Shown: positions 17,370 through 25,400 of the stretch, piece after piece
Numbering within the stretch: position 1 is the first letter of the stretch
How the letters are laid out: each line of letters opens with the position of its first letter
Assembly (NCBI GenBank): GCA_029855935.1
Contig: JAGSHN010000014.1
Location: 1 to 29,245, forward strand
DNA: 29,245 nt
Origin: Candidatus Thorarchaeota archaeon
Lineage (GTDB): Archaea; Asgardarchaeota; Thorarchaeia; Thorarchaeales; Thorarchaeaceae
Direction: 5' to 3'
Notes under the pieces: model-generated
Seen by the model: only the letters and a program-made list of their open reading frames with translations
What the model was told of the DNA's origin: nothing
Database searches by the model: none
Program-made: the position numbers and the translations under genes

Positions 17370-17443
17370 CACTCCGTAGCATTCGAGACGCAATTGGCTG
17401 GATGCGGCGGCGTCCGCGAGACACGCGGTTAGCGCCTGCCCGC

Positions 17444-17487
17444 CTCGAGAGAGTGGACCCCAGAAGCGGGTCCATCCCTCTCCCTCG
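17444..17487. terminator. Hairpin between convergent genes
   Basis: TGGACCC (17454-17460) and GGGTCCA (17468-17474) form a perfect 7-bp stem with a 7-base loop. It is extended by GAGAG/CTCTC beyond a small mismatch. It sits in the 150 bp between the convergent stops at 17369 (+) and 17519 (-), so it could serve both directions. No long T-run adjoins it. Confidence 0.4.
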
Positions 17488-17518
17488 ATATCGAGAGCTG
17501 CATAGGTGAACGGCGGGC

Positions 17519-18193
17519 TCAGGAGTTGGTCTTATCAGTCGGCCGAAGGAACCCCTCTTCGACGTATCTGCAGATGATGTCCATGAACCCGGGACACTTG
17601 CTCCATCGCATCTTGTATTCGCAGGTGCTGCAATCGGTCTCGATCTCACGAAGGCGTCTGGCATTCATCACGGTGATGACCGGTAGATACAGCGTGAGGA
17701 CGGCAATCACTTTGAGATCGATGTCCTGTACTATGCTGCCTCCGGCAATTAGGATTGAAAAGACAACCGACGCGAAGCCTCCGCCAAGGAGGAGCTTGGA
17801 TACACCTTTGATGATCTTGTTCTCTGTGAGTCCGAGCGCGCTCGTCAGTAGCGAGACCAAGACTGCGGCACCACCGCCCACGAGCAGGTAGTTCCTGTCA
17901 ATCAGAGTCGGGCTGCCCGACCACAGTGCGGCGAGAATGACGAGTGCCGAGAAGAACGAGAGTGTGTTGAAGAAGCAGCCGATGCACCACTTTCGTCCAG
18001 CGAGAGTGAATGTGTGTCCCTCAAAATGAGAACAAAAGGGGTGGTGGGCAGTCAGAAGAGGACCAGAGACACGAAGGAACTGGAGGGGACGCCGAAGTAT
18101 CGCCTTCCTGTCGAAGACGAGCCTGCCCCGTTCCGGATCCGACAGAACCTCTTCACACGAGTGCTCTGGGTGTTTGTTCTGGTCTTCGTTCAT
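17519..18193 (-). CDS. Cys/His-containing four-TM membrane protein (DUF2085-like)
   Basis: ATG 18191-18193 is chosen over a GTG three codons upstream; 224 aa. A hydrophilic N-terminus (about 1-45) is followed by HHPFCSHFEGHTFTLAGRK and then KWCIGCF. This Cys/His pattern before the first TM helix resembles the DUF2085 family by eye. Four hydrophobic segments follow (about residues 74-92, 101-121, 133-155, 160-178). The C-terminal region carries CSTCEYKMRWSKCPGF, a second possible metal site on the same membrane side. The gene starts 35 bp after the stop of 18228-18608 and is probably its operon partner. A metal- or redox-linked role is inferred from the Cys/His content only. Confidence 0.75.
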   Translation of the reverse strand: MNEDQNKHPEHSCEEVLSDPERGRLVFDRKAILRRPLQFLRVSGPLLTAHHPFCSHFEGHTFTLAGRKWCIGCFFNTLSFFSALVILAALWSGSPTLIDRNYLLVGGGAAVLVSLLTSALGLTENKIIKGVSKLLLGGGFASVVFSILIAGGSIVQDIDLKVIAVLTLYLPVITVMNARRLREIETDCSTCEYKMRWSKCPGFMDIICRYVEEGFLRPTDKTNS

Positions 18194-18227
18194 GACTGCC
18201 ACATTGTTTCTTCGAGCTCACACGAGA

Positions 18228-18608
18228 CTATGGGAACATAGTCGTCGTCGATGGTATCGCCGGAATCAGAAGGGCCAGCAGTCCTGGGAACAACAGGAAT
18301 ATGATTGCCAGCAGGACAATGGCCTCGATTATGAATGTGATCAGCCAAGCGGCGATTGCACCGCCCCAGCCGACCTCGTGCCGGGTCTTGATGAAATACC
18401 ACGCCAGGATGCATCCCAGTATTGGTATCAGTGATACTATTGCTATCAAGAGAGCGGTGACAAATACCGTCCCGAATTCTCGGTTCTGGCCGTTCACAAA
18501 TCCCAGTGCTATTCCGAGGAATATCGAATAGATGATGACTCCAACGATAAACACGAGCACTATTAGTAGTCCTATGCTGCCCAAAAGCAGTGCTATATCG
18601 AACTGCAT
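18228..18608 (-). CDS. Small four-TM membrane protein
   Basis: ATG 18606-18608 is decided by a strong SD (GGGAGGAGA about 10 bases upstream), shortening the open frame from 18701; 126 aa. Four hydrophobic segments with short loops: LLGSIGLLIVLVFIVGVIIY, FVTALLIAIVSLIPILGCIL, IAAWLITFIIEAIVLLAIIF and a C-terminal LLFPGLLALLIPAIP end. HEVGWGGAIAAW lies in the central loop. No family is recognised. It is the first gene of a likely two-gene operon with 17519-18193, with its own TATA-like box at about 18667-18676. Confidence 0.75.
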   Translation of the reverse strand: MQFDIALLLGSIGLLIVLVFIVGVIIYSIFLGIALGFVNGQNREFGTVFVTALLIAIVSLIPILGCILAWYFIKTRHEVGWGGAIAAWLITFIIEAIVLLAIIFLLFPGLLALLIPAIPSTTTMFP

Positions 18609-18615
18609 CTCTCTC

Positions 18616-18630
18616 CATCTCCTCCCATTA
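18616..18630 (-). promoter_or_regulatory. Shine-Dalgarno region deciding the start at 18608
   Basis: On the - strand a GGGAGGAGATGGAGAG tract precedes the ATG by a few bases. Confidence 0.6.
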
Positions 18631-18665
18631 CGGGAAATGGTGTGGACGAAGTTCAACACAAAGCG

Positions 18666-18677
18666 CCATAAAAGCGT
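18666..18677 (-). promoter_or_regulatory. TATA box for the 18608-17519 operon
   Basis: - strand GCTTTTATGGC, about 60 bp before ATG 18608. A transcription start about 25 bp downstream would give a leader of about 35 bases that contains the SD. Confidence 0.5.
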
Positions 18678-18760
18678 GACGATGCACTGGGAGTAGAGCA
18701 AGAGTTCGGAGATGATGAGGCAGGTACTTGCTGACGACCGACGATGTGCGTACTCTCAGT

Positions 18761-18814
18761 GACAAGGAAAAGAAAGAGGAGGGGACCGGAGGTGCTGTAG
18801 CAGCCCTCAGTCCC
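18761..18814 (-). terminator. Hairpin plus pyrimidine/T-rich tract after the - strand beta-helix gene
   Basis: On the - strand GGGAC (18814-18810) pairs with GTCCC (18786-18782), with an inner GCTGCT/AGCA stem. A T-rich tract CCTCTTTCTTTTCC (about 18781-18766) follows. It lies just beyond the stop at 18827. Confidence 0.45.
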
Positions 18815-18826
18815 GCAGGATGAAAC

Positions 18827-21800
18827 CTAGGCCGTCCCGCGTCGCCGTGACATTATCACTAGGACTATCACGGTCCCCACCGCGGCTGCACCAAACAGGC
18901 CGATGATGACCAGTATCAGCGTGAGCATGTCGCCAGCTGGTGGCGTCGCCGTTGTTGTTCCAGTCTGGGCCAACACGGTGACAAAGACTGTGTCACTCTT
19001 CCAGTTTCCCGCAGCATCGTACACGACTATCGTGTAGTTGTACGTGCCAACACTCAGTCCGTCGACATTGACAGCTATTGGGCCGCCTTGCCACGTCCCG
19101 GAGTCGACCAATGAACCGTTGACGTAGAGTTCGTAGGACGCTGGGCTCGCATCGATGGGATTCCATGTGATGGTGTTGCCAGTTGTTCCCACGACGTATT
19201 CCACATCATCTGGCTCGTCGAGAGTAGGCGCATCCGTGTCGGTCACAGTGACAATCACGGTGTCTGCGGCCCTGTTGCCCGAGGTGTCGTAGACGACCGC
19301 CGTGTAGTTGTAGATTCCGTAGGGGAGATTGTCGAGGCTCACGATGATGGCGGAGCCGTTCCACGGACCGGATGTAGCCAGTGAGCCGTTGAGGTAGACC
19401 TCGTACACAAACGGATGTTCGTCGTAGGCAGTCCAAGTGATGGTGTTGCCCATCTGTCCCACCGGGAACTCCACATCCTCTGGGTGACTGATGGACGGAG
19501 CGGTCAAGTCGGCGACGTACACGAACACGGTGTCGCTTGCCGAGTTTGACGAGGCATCGGTGACAACGAGAGTGTAGTTGTACGACCCCATCGACAGGCT
19601 GTCCGCATTGATAGTGATTGGGCTGCCATCCCACCCACCTAGCTGGAGCACCGTGCCGTTACGGTAGACGACGTAGCTGTGAGGCCGGGGATCGTACGGA
19701 GTCCACGTGATGGTATTGCCTGCAGATCCCTCGCCAATATGGAGATCAGGCGGATGGTCAATTGTCGGTGGCGTGGTGTCGCGGACCGTGACGATGACCG
19801 TGTCGGTATTCGAATTGCCTGACTCGTCGTAGACGATCAGTGTGTAGTTGTAGACGCCAACGTCCAGCCCGTCTATGTCTATGGTTATCGGACTGCCGTC
19901 CCAGGTCCCAGACTCAACAACTGTCCCGTTGCGGAGTATCTCGTAGGTGGCGGGCGTTGCGTCAGAGGGGTTCCACGTTATGGCGTGCCCCGTTGTCCCA
20001 TACTCGTACTGCACATCGTCGGGATGGTCGACAATCGGAGCCGTGGTGTCCTGCACCGTCACCATAACGGTATCGGCGTTGGAGTTCCCCGACTCGTCGT
20101 ACACCACCAACGTGTAATTGTAGACGCCCACGTCTAGGCCGTCGATATTGACAGTGATGGAGCCACCATCCCACGGACCGGACTCAACAATTGTGGCGTT
20201 GCGAAGAACCTCGTAGGTGGCTGGGTTGGCATCCGACGGGCTCCATGTGATGTTGTTCCCGGTGCTGCCCACTTCGTACAGCATGTCGTCAGGATGGTCG
20301 ATTGTGGGTGCAATCAGGTCGGGCGGAGTCCAGACCATCGGATGGTAGTCAATGGATCCAGCCCCACCGGGGATTGAGTAGACGCCAGTACCGTTGTAGT
20401 CATCCCAATAGTTGCCGATGCCTGTGGTGTTCCAGTAGTTGTTCGCCCCGTCGTCAAGCGCGTTGTCTACGAGGTTCAGTCCGAGCCTGTTAAGGTATAG
20501 CAGGTTGGCCGAAGACGAGGACCCCGTGATGTACACCCCGTAGTCCTCATTTGAAAGAAGCGTGTTGTTCGTCACATTGTTGTTAGAGGAGTAGTCAATG
20601 TAGATGCCATTGCGCAGATTTGACAGCACAGTATTGTTCCTGAGAGTACAGTACGTCGACGCGTACAGATAGATGGCGTAGTAGTTCTGAGAGACCGTAC
20701 TGTCCGTCAGGTTGCAATGCGTCGAGAACGCAATCTCAACCGCCATCGACGAGTTGTGGAAGTTGCCTCCGCTGACCGAGACTCCCGTACAGTTGGCGAG
20801 GATCACCTCTCCATATTGAGAGCCATCGATGCTACCACTTGTCAGACTCCAGAAGTACCCGAGAGTCCTTCCGTTGACCGTGTTGTCTGTGGTGATGAAA
20901 TGGCGAAACTGCGTAACAACAGTTCCCTCAATCGCGAGACCGTAGTTGACAAAGGTGTTGTTGGAGAGCGTGCAGTTCTCCGAGGCCTGAATCCATACGC
21001 CCAGTCCGGTATACGAGGTGAGCGTGTTGTTGAGCAGTCTGACGGCTGTACACGAGAGGATGAGTACCCCATAGTCCTCGTTGGATGACACAGTATTACC
21101 GGTCAGAATGGTGTCCTGAGACTGCTCCACATGCGCACCCCGCACGTTTGCCGAGAGATTGTTGTCTGCAATAGTGTTGTTCCAAGACACTATGGAGTAG
21201 AAACCAATCATATTCGAGACAAGGGTGTTGTTGCTCAGGGTGTTGTTCCATGAGTAGACAGTGCCCGCGGCAATGAACGAGTCCCTCGCTGTATTGTTGT
21301 TCACCGTGCAGAACGAGGAGAACACCAGCTCAATGCCTGCGGATGTGTTCAGAAAGACACCGTTTCTGAGTTCGACATTGGTACAGTTGGCAAGAATCAC
21401 CTCTCCGTACTGTGAGCCATCTATCGTACCCGATGTGAGGTTCCAGAAGTACCCGAGTGGTCTGCCATTGACCGTGTTAGTCGTCGGGATGGTATGGTGA
21501 CACTGTTCAGACGACGCGGCAAGTATCGCAAGTCCATCACCGAGGAACTCGTTGGCAAGGACGCTTATGTTCAATGAGAGGTAGATCGTGATTCCGTGTT
21601 CCCCGTTGACCACAATGGTATTGCATATGGCAATATCATCGTGGCTGCTGTCAAAGCTGATGCCGCTATCGCCGTTCTCGATGATCAGATTGTTCGAGAT
21701 CGTGGTAGTGCCTGAGTCTTCCCTGACGAGCACACCGTTGCGGGTGTTCATTCGGATGGTGTTGTTTGCAATCGTGTTGTTCGATGAGTTCTGCGTGACC

Positions 21801-23026
21801 AGCACGCCGTCCGAGCTGCCCGACGTGATGGTATTGTTGGCTATAGTGTTGTTGTGTGATCCAAAGAGCTCAATGTTGCTCTGAGTGCTCCCAGTGACAT
21901 TGTTGGTCCTCACCAGGCAATGCGATGATGACGAGATGAGAACGCCGTTTCCATGGTTTGAGATGACCGTGTTGTTCAGGATCTGATTGAAGTTCGCCCC
22001 CTCGACCACAATGCCGTCGCCCTCGTTGTATGTGACAGTGTTGTTCGCGATGATGTTGTGTTCCGAGGAGGTGTGTATGTAGACCGCTGCTGCGCTGTTG
22101 TTGGCAATGGTATTGAACGTGATGTTGTTGTACGAGGAGTAGTAGTCAATCTCAATGCCCCACTGCATGTCCGACGAGACGTTGTTGTGGCTCACCAAGA
22201 CGTTGGTCGCATCGAACAGGACCATCGCGGCGTCATAGCCGTTCCCAACTATTGTGTTGTTCACAACGGTGCTGTTGCTGACGCTTCTGACCCAGAGGCC
22301 CTCGTTGTTGCTTCCCGTGATGGTGTTGTTCTCTATTGTGACGTTCGACAAGTACCTTACACTCACGCCGTATTTGTGGCTCGCAGTCACCACGTTGTCC
22401 CGCAGGAGGGTATTGGACGACGCATTCAGAAGCAGTGCGCTCTCCAGACCGTCATTGTGAAACGTGTTGCCAATGATCGTACTGTTCTCGGAGTCGAGGA
22501 GGCGGACGCCATCGTACTGACTGTTGGAGACATTGTTGCGGACAAGTTCGGTCCAGGGCGAGCGTTCGACTACGACCCCGTAGTACTTGTTCACGATGTG
22601 GCAGTCCTCTATCCGGCCGTTTGTCACATTTACAAACTCTATCCCGTTCCCCGACGTGCCGCCGGTCAGCAGGCACCCGCGGATGACAAAGTACACCGTG
22701 GTGTTGGCGACACTAATGCAGTCGCCCGTTGTCGTGATGTTGAGATCTGCAATCACGTACGGGTCGGCCTTCGTACCACTCCCCGGCCAGCCCTGTGATG
22801 AGAAGTCTGCGTCGGAGGTGATGGTGATCGGCGCATGTTCAGTGTAGGCAAGAATGCCTCTGGAGTCCGTGTGACTTGGACCAGTCCCCGAGCATTGTTC
22901 GGAAGGCTCATTCGTCCTGGCACCAGTCGCGTGGAAAAAGGCGACAACAGGCGCACCTAGCAGGACAGCTAGCAGAAGCAGGACAGTAGACCTGCGAGAA
23001 CAAGTTCCCAATGCGTGCACACCCAC
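18827..23026 (-). CDS. Giant NosD-like beta-helix surface protein with five Ig-like repeats and C-terminal TM anchor
   Basis: 1399 aa from GTG 23024-23026; another GTG two codons in is an alternative. Order: N-terminal signal segment after CSRR (STVLLLLAVLLGAPVVAFF), motif TSDADFSSQGWPGSGT at about residues 70-85, beta-helix to about 890, five Ig/HYR-like repeats (905-1355), short Thr-rich stalk, TM helix (about 1367-1390) and tail SRRRGTA. The beta-helix turns carry NNT-rich motifs and two embedded TVNGRxLGYFW..TSGxIDGSQYGEVILANCT modules, which are close copies of each other. The helix closes with YWDDYNGTG. It is the closest relative of 12816-17369: the N-terminal motif region is about 90% identical in DNA by eye. 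It is predicted to be an extracellular, membrane-anchored, heavily glycosylated protein of unknown activity. Confidence 0.92.
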   Translation of the reverse strand: MGVHALGTCSRRSTVLLLLAVLLGAPVVAFFHATGARTNEPSEQCSGTGPSHTDSRGILAYTEHAPITITSDADFSSQGWPGSGTKADPYVIADLNITTTGDCISVANTTVYFVIRGCLLTGGTSGNGIEFVNVTNGRIEDCHIVNKYYGVVVERSPWTELVRNNVSNSQYDGVRLLDSENSTIIGNTFHNDGLESALLLNASSNTLLRDNVVTASHKYGVSVRYLSNVTIENNTITGSNNEGLWVRSVSNSTVVNNTIVGNGYDAAMVLFDATNVLVSHNNVSSDMQWGIEIDYYSSYNNITFNTIANNSAAAVYIHTSSEHNIIANNTVTYNEGDGIVVEGANFNQILNNTVISNHGNGVLISSSSHCLVRTNNVTGSTQSNIELFGSHNNTIANNTITSGSSDGVLVTQNSSNNTIANNTIRMNTRNGVLVREDSGTTTISNNLIIENGDSGISFDSSHDDIAICNTIVVNGEHGITIYLSLNISVLANEFLGDGLAILAASSEQCHHTIPTTNTVNGRPLGYFWNLTSGTIDGSQYGEVILANCTNVELRNGVFLNTSAGIELVFSSFCTVNNNTARDSFIAAGTVYSWNNTLSNNTLVSNMIGFYSIVSWNNTIADNNLSANVRGAHVEQSQDTILTGNTVSSNEDYGVLILSCTAVRLLNNTLTSYTGLGVWIQASENCTLSNNTFVNYGLAIEGTVVTQFRHFITTDNTVNGRTLGYFWSLTSGSIDGSQYGEVILANCTGVSVSGGNFHNSSMAVEIAFSTHCNLTDSTVSQNYYAIYLYASTYCTLRNNTVLSNLRNGIYIDYSSNNNVTNNTLLSNEDYGVYITGSSSSANLLYLNRLGLNLVDNALDDGANNYWNTTGIGNYWDDYNGTGVYSIPGGAGSIDYHPMVWTPPDLIAPTIDHPDDMLYEVGSTGNNITWSPSDANPATYEVLRNATIVESGPWDGGSITVNIDGLDVGVYNYTLVVYDESGNSNADTVMVTVQDTTAPIVDHPDDVQYEYGTTGHAITWNPSDATPATYEILRNGTVVESGTWDGSPITIDIDGLDVGVYNYTLIVYDESGNSNTDTVIVTVRDTTPPTIDHPPDLHIGEGSAGNTITWTPYDPRPHSYVVYRNGTVLQLGGWDGSPITINADSLSMGSYNYTLVVTDASSNSASDTVFVYVADLTAPSISHPEDVEFPVGQMGNTITWTAYDEHPFVYEVYLNGSLATSGPWNGSAIIVSLDNLPYGIYNYTAVVYDTSGNRAADTVIVTVTDTDAPTLDEPDDVEYVVGTTGNTITWNPIDASPASYELYVNGSLVDSGTWQGGPIAVNVDGLSVGTYNYTIVVYDAAGNWKSDTVFVTVLAQTGTTTATPPAGDMLTLILVIIGLFGAAAVGTVIVLVIMSRRRGTA
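18960..20315 (-). repeat. Five tandem about 270-bp Ig/HYR-like domain repeats
   Basis: On the - strand each unit starts near an IDHPDD-type motif and ends DTVxVTVxD. The first two units are the most alike (both contain DGLDVGVYNYTL and VVYDESGNSN or IVYDESGNSN), suggesting recent duplication. Confidence 0.9.
19236..19318 (-). repeat. 83-bp tract matching 16575-16657
   Basis: Reverse partner of the near-identical tract in the + strand paralogue, with one mismatch (GCAGA versus GCGGA). Confidence 0.9.
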
Positions 23027-23299
23027 TGAGCTAACCGGTTACTAATATTGAACATTTGGTGAAAAGGTTTTTTCTAACCGGCTTGAAACGAGTACTTCTT
23101 GTTCAGCTCCTTCCAGTTCAGGAATTAACAAGACTAACTGTCCCTAATCTCAGTCGGAACCACTCATTCTCCAGCTCATCCAGTGTCACAGGCGCAATCG
23201 GACTCGGAGTGATGGTGTACGCAGCTCTTCGGACCAAGTCACTACGTCGACACAGTGACCTTGCGCAGGCTCGTGTTTGGTTGTCGAATGGGCATTGTC

Positions 23300-23570
23300 G
23301 CCGCCGGCTATCGAATCTTGCGAACTTCGCCGCTCGTCATTGCTCGCATATGCCGCTCTGTCGTCACTCTGAGATGGCCCCCGCAACGGTTTCCCCGTCT
23401 TGAAGGAGGTGTAGATGGAACCGAAGGAGCGACACATCGATGCCCGTCCTGAGGATAGAAACACACGTTGGTACAGTTTCCGATGGTTCTTGCCTCCGTA
23501 TCGCTCCGGTGGGTGGACACCCTGGACATAGTTTTTCCCAACCTATTGCGCCACATATGCCTTTGCTGTC
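23300..23570 (-). pseudogene. Fragment F2 of the family A LamG-like domain
   Basis: Read on the - strand, pieces of the domain occur in different frames: CFYPQDGHRC (for NVYFYPQGASSS) and FGSIYTSFKTGK (for SGYIYSSFRKTG). Upstream of them AGGCATATGTGGC corresponds to the KTYVAL region of the intact gene. The + strand around 23393-23450 still resembles the complement of 3090-3165. It is frameshifted and non-coding. It lies about 70 bp after the toxin gene stop. The rest of the 23027-23639 gap shows no gene. Confidence 0.7.
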
Positions 23571-23639
23571 GTATGAGAAATCTAGAATGGTTCGCCGACG
23601 ACCAAGAGCAACTCATCAGGACCTGGTATGAAGGTATGT

Positions 23640-23879
23640 TCAGGGTTGCTCATATTTGTCAAGCCTACTTGTGAGATAGGCAGTAATCACCAAGATGGTC
23701 TCACCATCTCTCCGAAAGACTACTCGCAGCAACTTCTTGTCGATTTTCATCTGGGCGATCTTGTGACCATATCTATCGCGAAGGAATCTCCTTGATGTCT
23801 CAATTGCCTTCTTAACATACTCTTTTCGGATGTTGCGCTGTTGTATTCGCTCCAAGGCATGTTTTGTAAAGACAATCAA
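23640..23879 (-). CDS. DUF4258-type toxin of a toxin-antitoxin pair
   Basis: 79 aa: MIVFTKHALERIQQRNI at the start, basic middle (ETSRRFLRDRYGHK), then ILVITAYLTSRLDKYE at the end. The N-terminal H-A-x-x-R-x-x-x-R pattern and C-terminal ITAY motif fit the DUF4258 family, small RelE-like proteins usually encoded next to DUF2283 proteins. The ATG (23877-23879) overlaps the stop of the DUF2283 gene by 4 bases (ATGA), so the two are translationally coupled. Toxin activity, presumably on RNA or translation, is inferred from the family. Confidence 0.8.
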   Translation of the reverse strand: MIVFTKHALERIQQRNIRKEYVKKAIETSRRFLRDRYGHKIAQMKIDKKLLRVVFRRDGETILVITAYLTSRLDKYEQP

Positions 23880-24100
23880 TGTCCCGAGACCTCAACTACC
23901 AGTTCATCTGTGTCGAGGCGAATCAGATGATTGAGATCGATGTTCCGTTGGGAGAATGCCAGTATCTCGACTCCAATCACCTCTCCCGCATCATTATAGT
24001 CAACAATCACGCCCTCTGCGATCTCCATGCTATCGGCAATCTTCCCCTCGCCAATCCGAAAATACATCACGTCTGCAACTCTATCGTACTCTGCACGCAT
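23876..24100 (-). CDS. DUF2283-type antitoxin of a toxin-antitoxin pair
   Basis: 74 aa from ATG 24098-24100. The open frame extends to a TTG at 24145, but the family begins at MRAEYDRVADVMYFRIGEG. Further typical features are EIAEGVIVDYNDAGEVIGVE (strand-turn-strand) and an acidic end. The DUF2283 family is small beta-rich proteins found beside DUF4258 toxins. It is first in the operon, with a TATA-like box about 60-70 bp upstream of the ATG. Confidence 0.85.
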   Translation of the reverse strand: MRAEYDRVADVMYFRIGEGKIADSMEIAEGVIVDYNDAGEVIGVEILAFSQRNIDLNHLIRLDTDELVVEVSGH

Positions 24101-24157
24101 CTGATACACAACCAGCCTTCGGGCACAAGGCGTTTTCTTGTCCAATCGATGCGGAAA

Positions 24158-24174
24158 ACAAAATAAATTGTTCC
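24158..24174 (-). promoter_or_regulatory. Probable TATA box of the toxin-antitoxin operon
   Basis: - strand AACAATTTATTTTGTTTT. A transcription start about 25 bases downstream falls near 24140, giving a leader of about 40 bases to ATG 24100. Confidence 0.5.
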
Positions 24175-24239
24175 TTCAAGAAGCAACAAGACTCCAAACA
24201 TCCTGTCTTCAGAGAACAATGCCACGCGTGTCTTTCGTG

Positions 24240-24675
24240 CCCGAGATCTACACCGGTTCAGCAGTCGGTGTTGTTGATTCTGCAAGTTGCAAGTGTTTCG
24301 TCAGTTGCCCCTCAGCTATTCCATCGAGTTTCCGAGGCTTGTCTGGATTTGGTGCCGCCTCGTCATACCTGTTCAGGCCTCCGACAACGTTGATGTTGTC
24401 GACTCTCATCTCGACGAGGGGATAGGAGTACGCCCTATAGCCGAGAATCGCCAAGCACCGGATTACACGCGATGCGTTGACGACGCTCGCCCGCGGATAG
24501 GACGACCCCGAGCCGTCAATGCTGGCAAAGAAACTATGCTCCGCGCGTAAACGGATGTTGAATCATCTGTCATTAGCATCGACCTAGACATCGCTCCGAT
24601 ACATCAGCATCACTGTCTGTGTCTGACTGTCATACAGGACTGCCCGTTCTCTTCCGTGCGTCGCGGGGCTTTGTA
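24240..24675 (-). pseudogene. Fragment F3 of the family A LamG-like domain, internally deleted
   Basis: On the - strand it begins with GRERAVLYDSQTQTVMLMY (matching MGKTYVALYDENMQRVMMIL), then stops. After loss of about 45 codons it resumes with FFASIDGSGSSYPRASVVNA (matching FASIDGQGSSYPLASVINA), continues through AILGYRAYSYPLVEMRV and NINVVGGLNRYD, and ends in a degenerate linker (stop 24248). The DNA remains highly similar to 3200-3370. The stop of the membrane gene at 24630-25263 lies inside its first 50 bases. Confidence 0.85.
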
Positions 24676-25263
24676 CTCTCGGCTGCCTCTGATTCGCTTG
24701 GCCGAAACAACAGTCCATCTGAACTCTTCCTTGGATCAACTCGCTCTCCGTCATCTCTATCTTCGGCCTGCTCCCGTTCCTGTTGCGCCACACGGCTCTC
24801 AATTGTGGGATATCTGTAGAGCATGAGGAAATTGCGAATGCTTGACTGGGGGGGGGAATATCAGAAGTCCCAAGAACATTCCCATCTTGAAACCAATATG
24901 ATTGCCGTCTATCATCCAAGGCCAGGCTAACACAAGCAGTCCACTCACGACATACGTGACGTTCACAAGTATATCATAGGCTCGCTGGTGGGTGAGATAC
25001 CTCCCCACTCGCCAGCCAGCGTCGTTCCTGAAGTGTTTCTCCCTGGCCGTGAGCGTCCCGGAGACTGACCGTTCCCCCTCAGAGACATCGACCCGATCCA
25101 TCGACCGAGTACCGAATAGAAGACGCTCAATCGGTGTCTCGAGATGAAAGGCTATCAATAGAAAGACCATGGAGAGAATCGGCAACCAGAAAGCAAGTTT
25201 CACGAGGAGGAAGTCCAGCAGATTCAGTGCCCAGTCGACTTGGGTCAAACTATCAGCCCCCAC
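24630..25263 (-). pseudogene. Companion-type membrane protein interrupted at a C9/G9 homopolymer
   Basis: From GTG 25261-25263 the frame encodes three or four TM helices (FLLVKLAFWLPILSMVFLLI, ILVNVTYVVSGLLVLAWPW, IGFKMGMFLGLLIF) and then reaches nine consecutive C (24848-24856 on the + strand as G). As written it runs on only to a stop at 24799. With one C fewer it continues for about 70 residues as a charged tail (MLYRYPTIESRVAQQEREQA ... KRTGSPV, stop 24630), which is the plan of the B companions. The full gene is therefore either switched off by the tract, phase variable, or hit by a sequencing error. If the base is removed, treat it as a normal CDS. Confidence 0.65.
24848..24856. repeat. 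Mononucleotide tract G9 (C9 on coding strand)
   Basis: Nine consecutive G on the + strand, inside the coding frame of the membrane protein at 24630-25263 and exactly where its frame breaks. Confidence 0.9.
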
Positions 25264-25400
25264 GGTAACATACCGGTGTCTGGGATATGCTCAGCTCTAT
25301 TGTCAGTGCTGTGATTATCAACGTTGCTACCCACACCTCAATCGACCTCTGTTCCGCGGTAACCATAATCTCGTGTCGTTCATCATATCTTCTTGACAGC

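Noticed and set aside
22058-22798. 246-aa + strand open frame
   Set aside because: Antisense shadow of the N-terminal part of the - strand beta-helix gene, which has clear signal peptide and family motifs.
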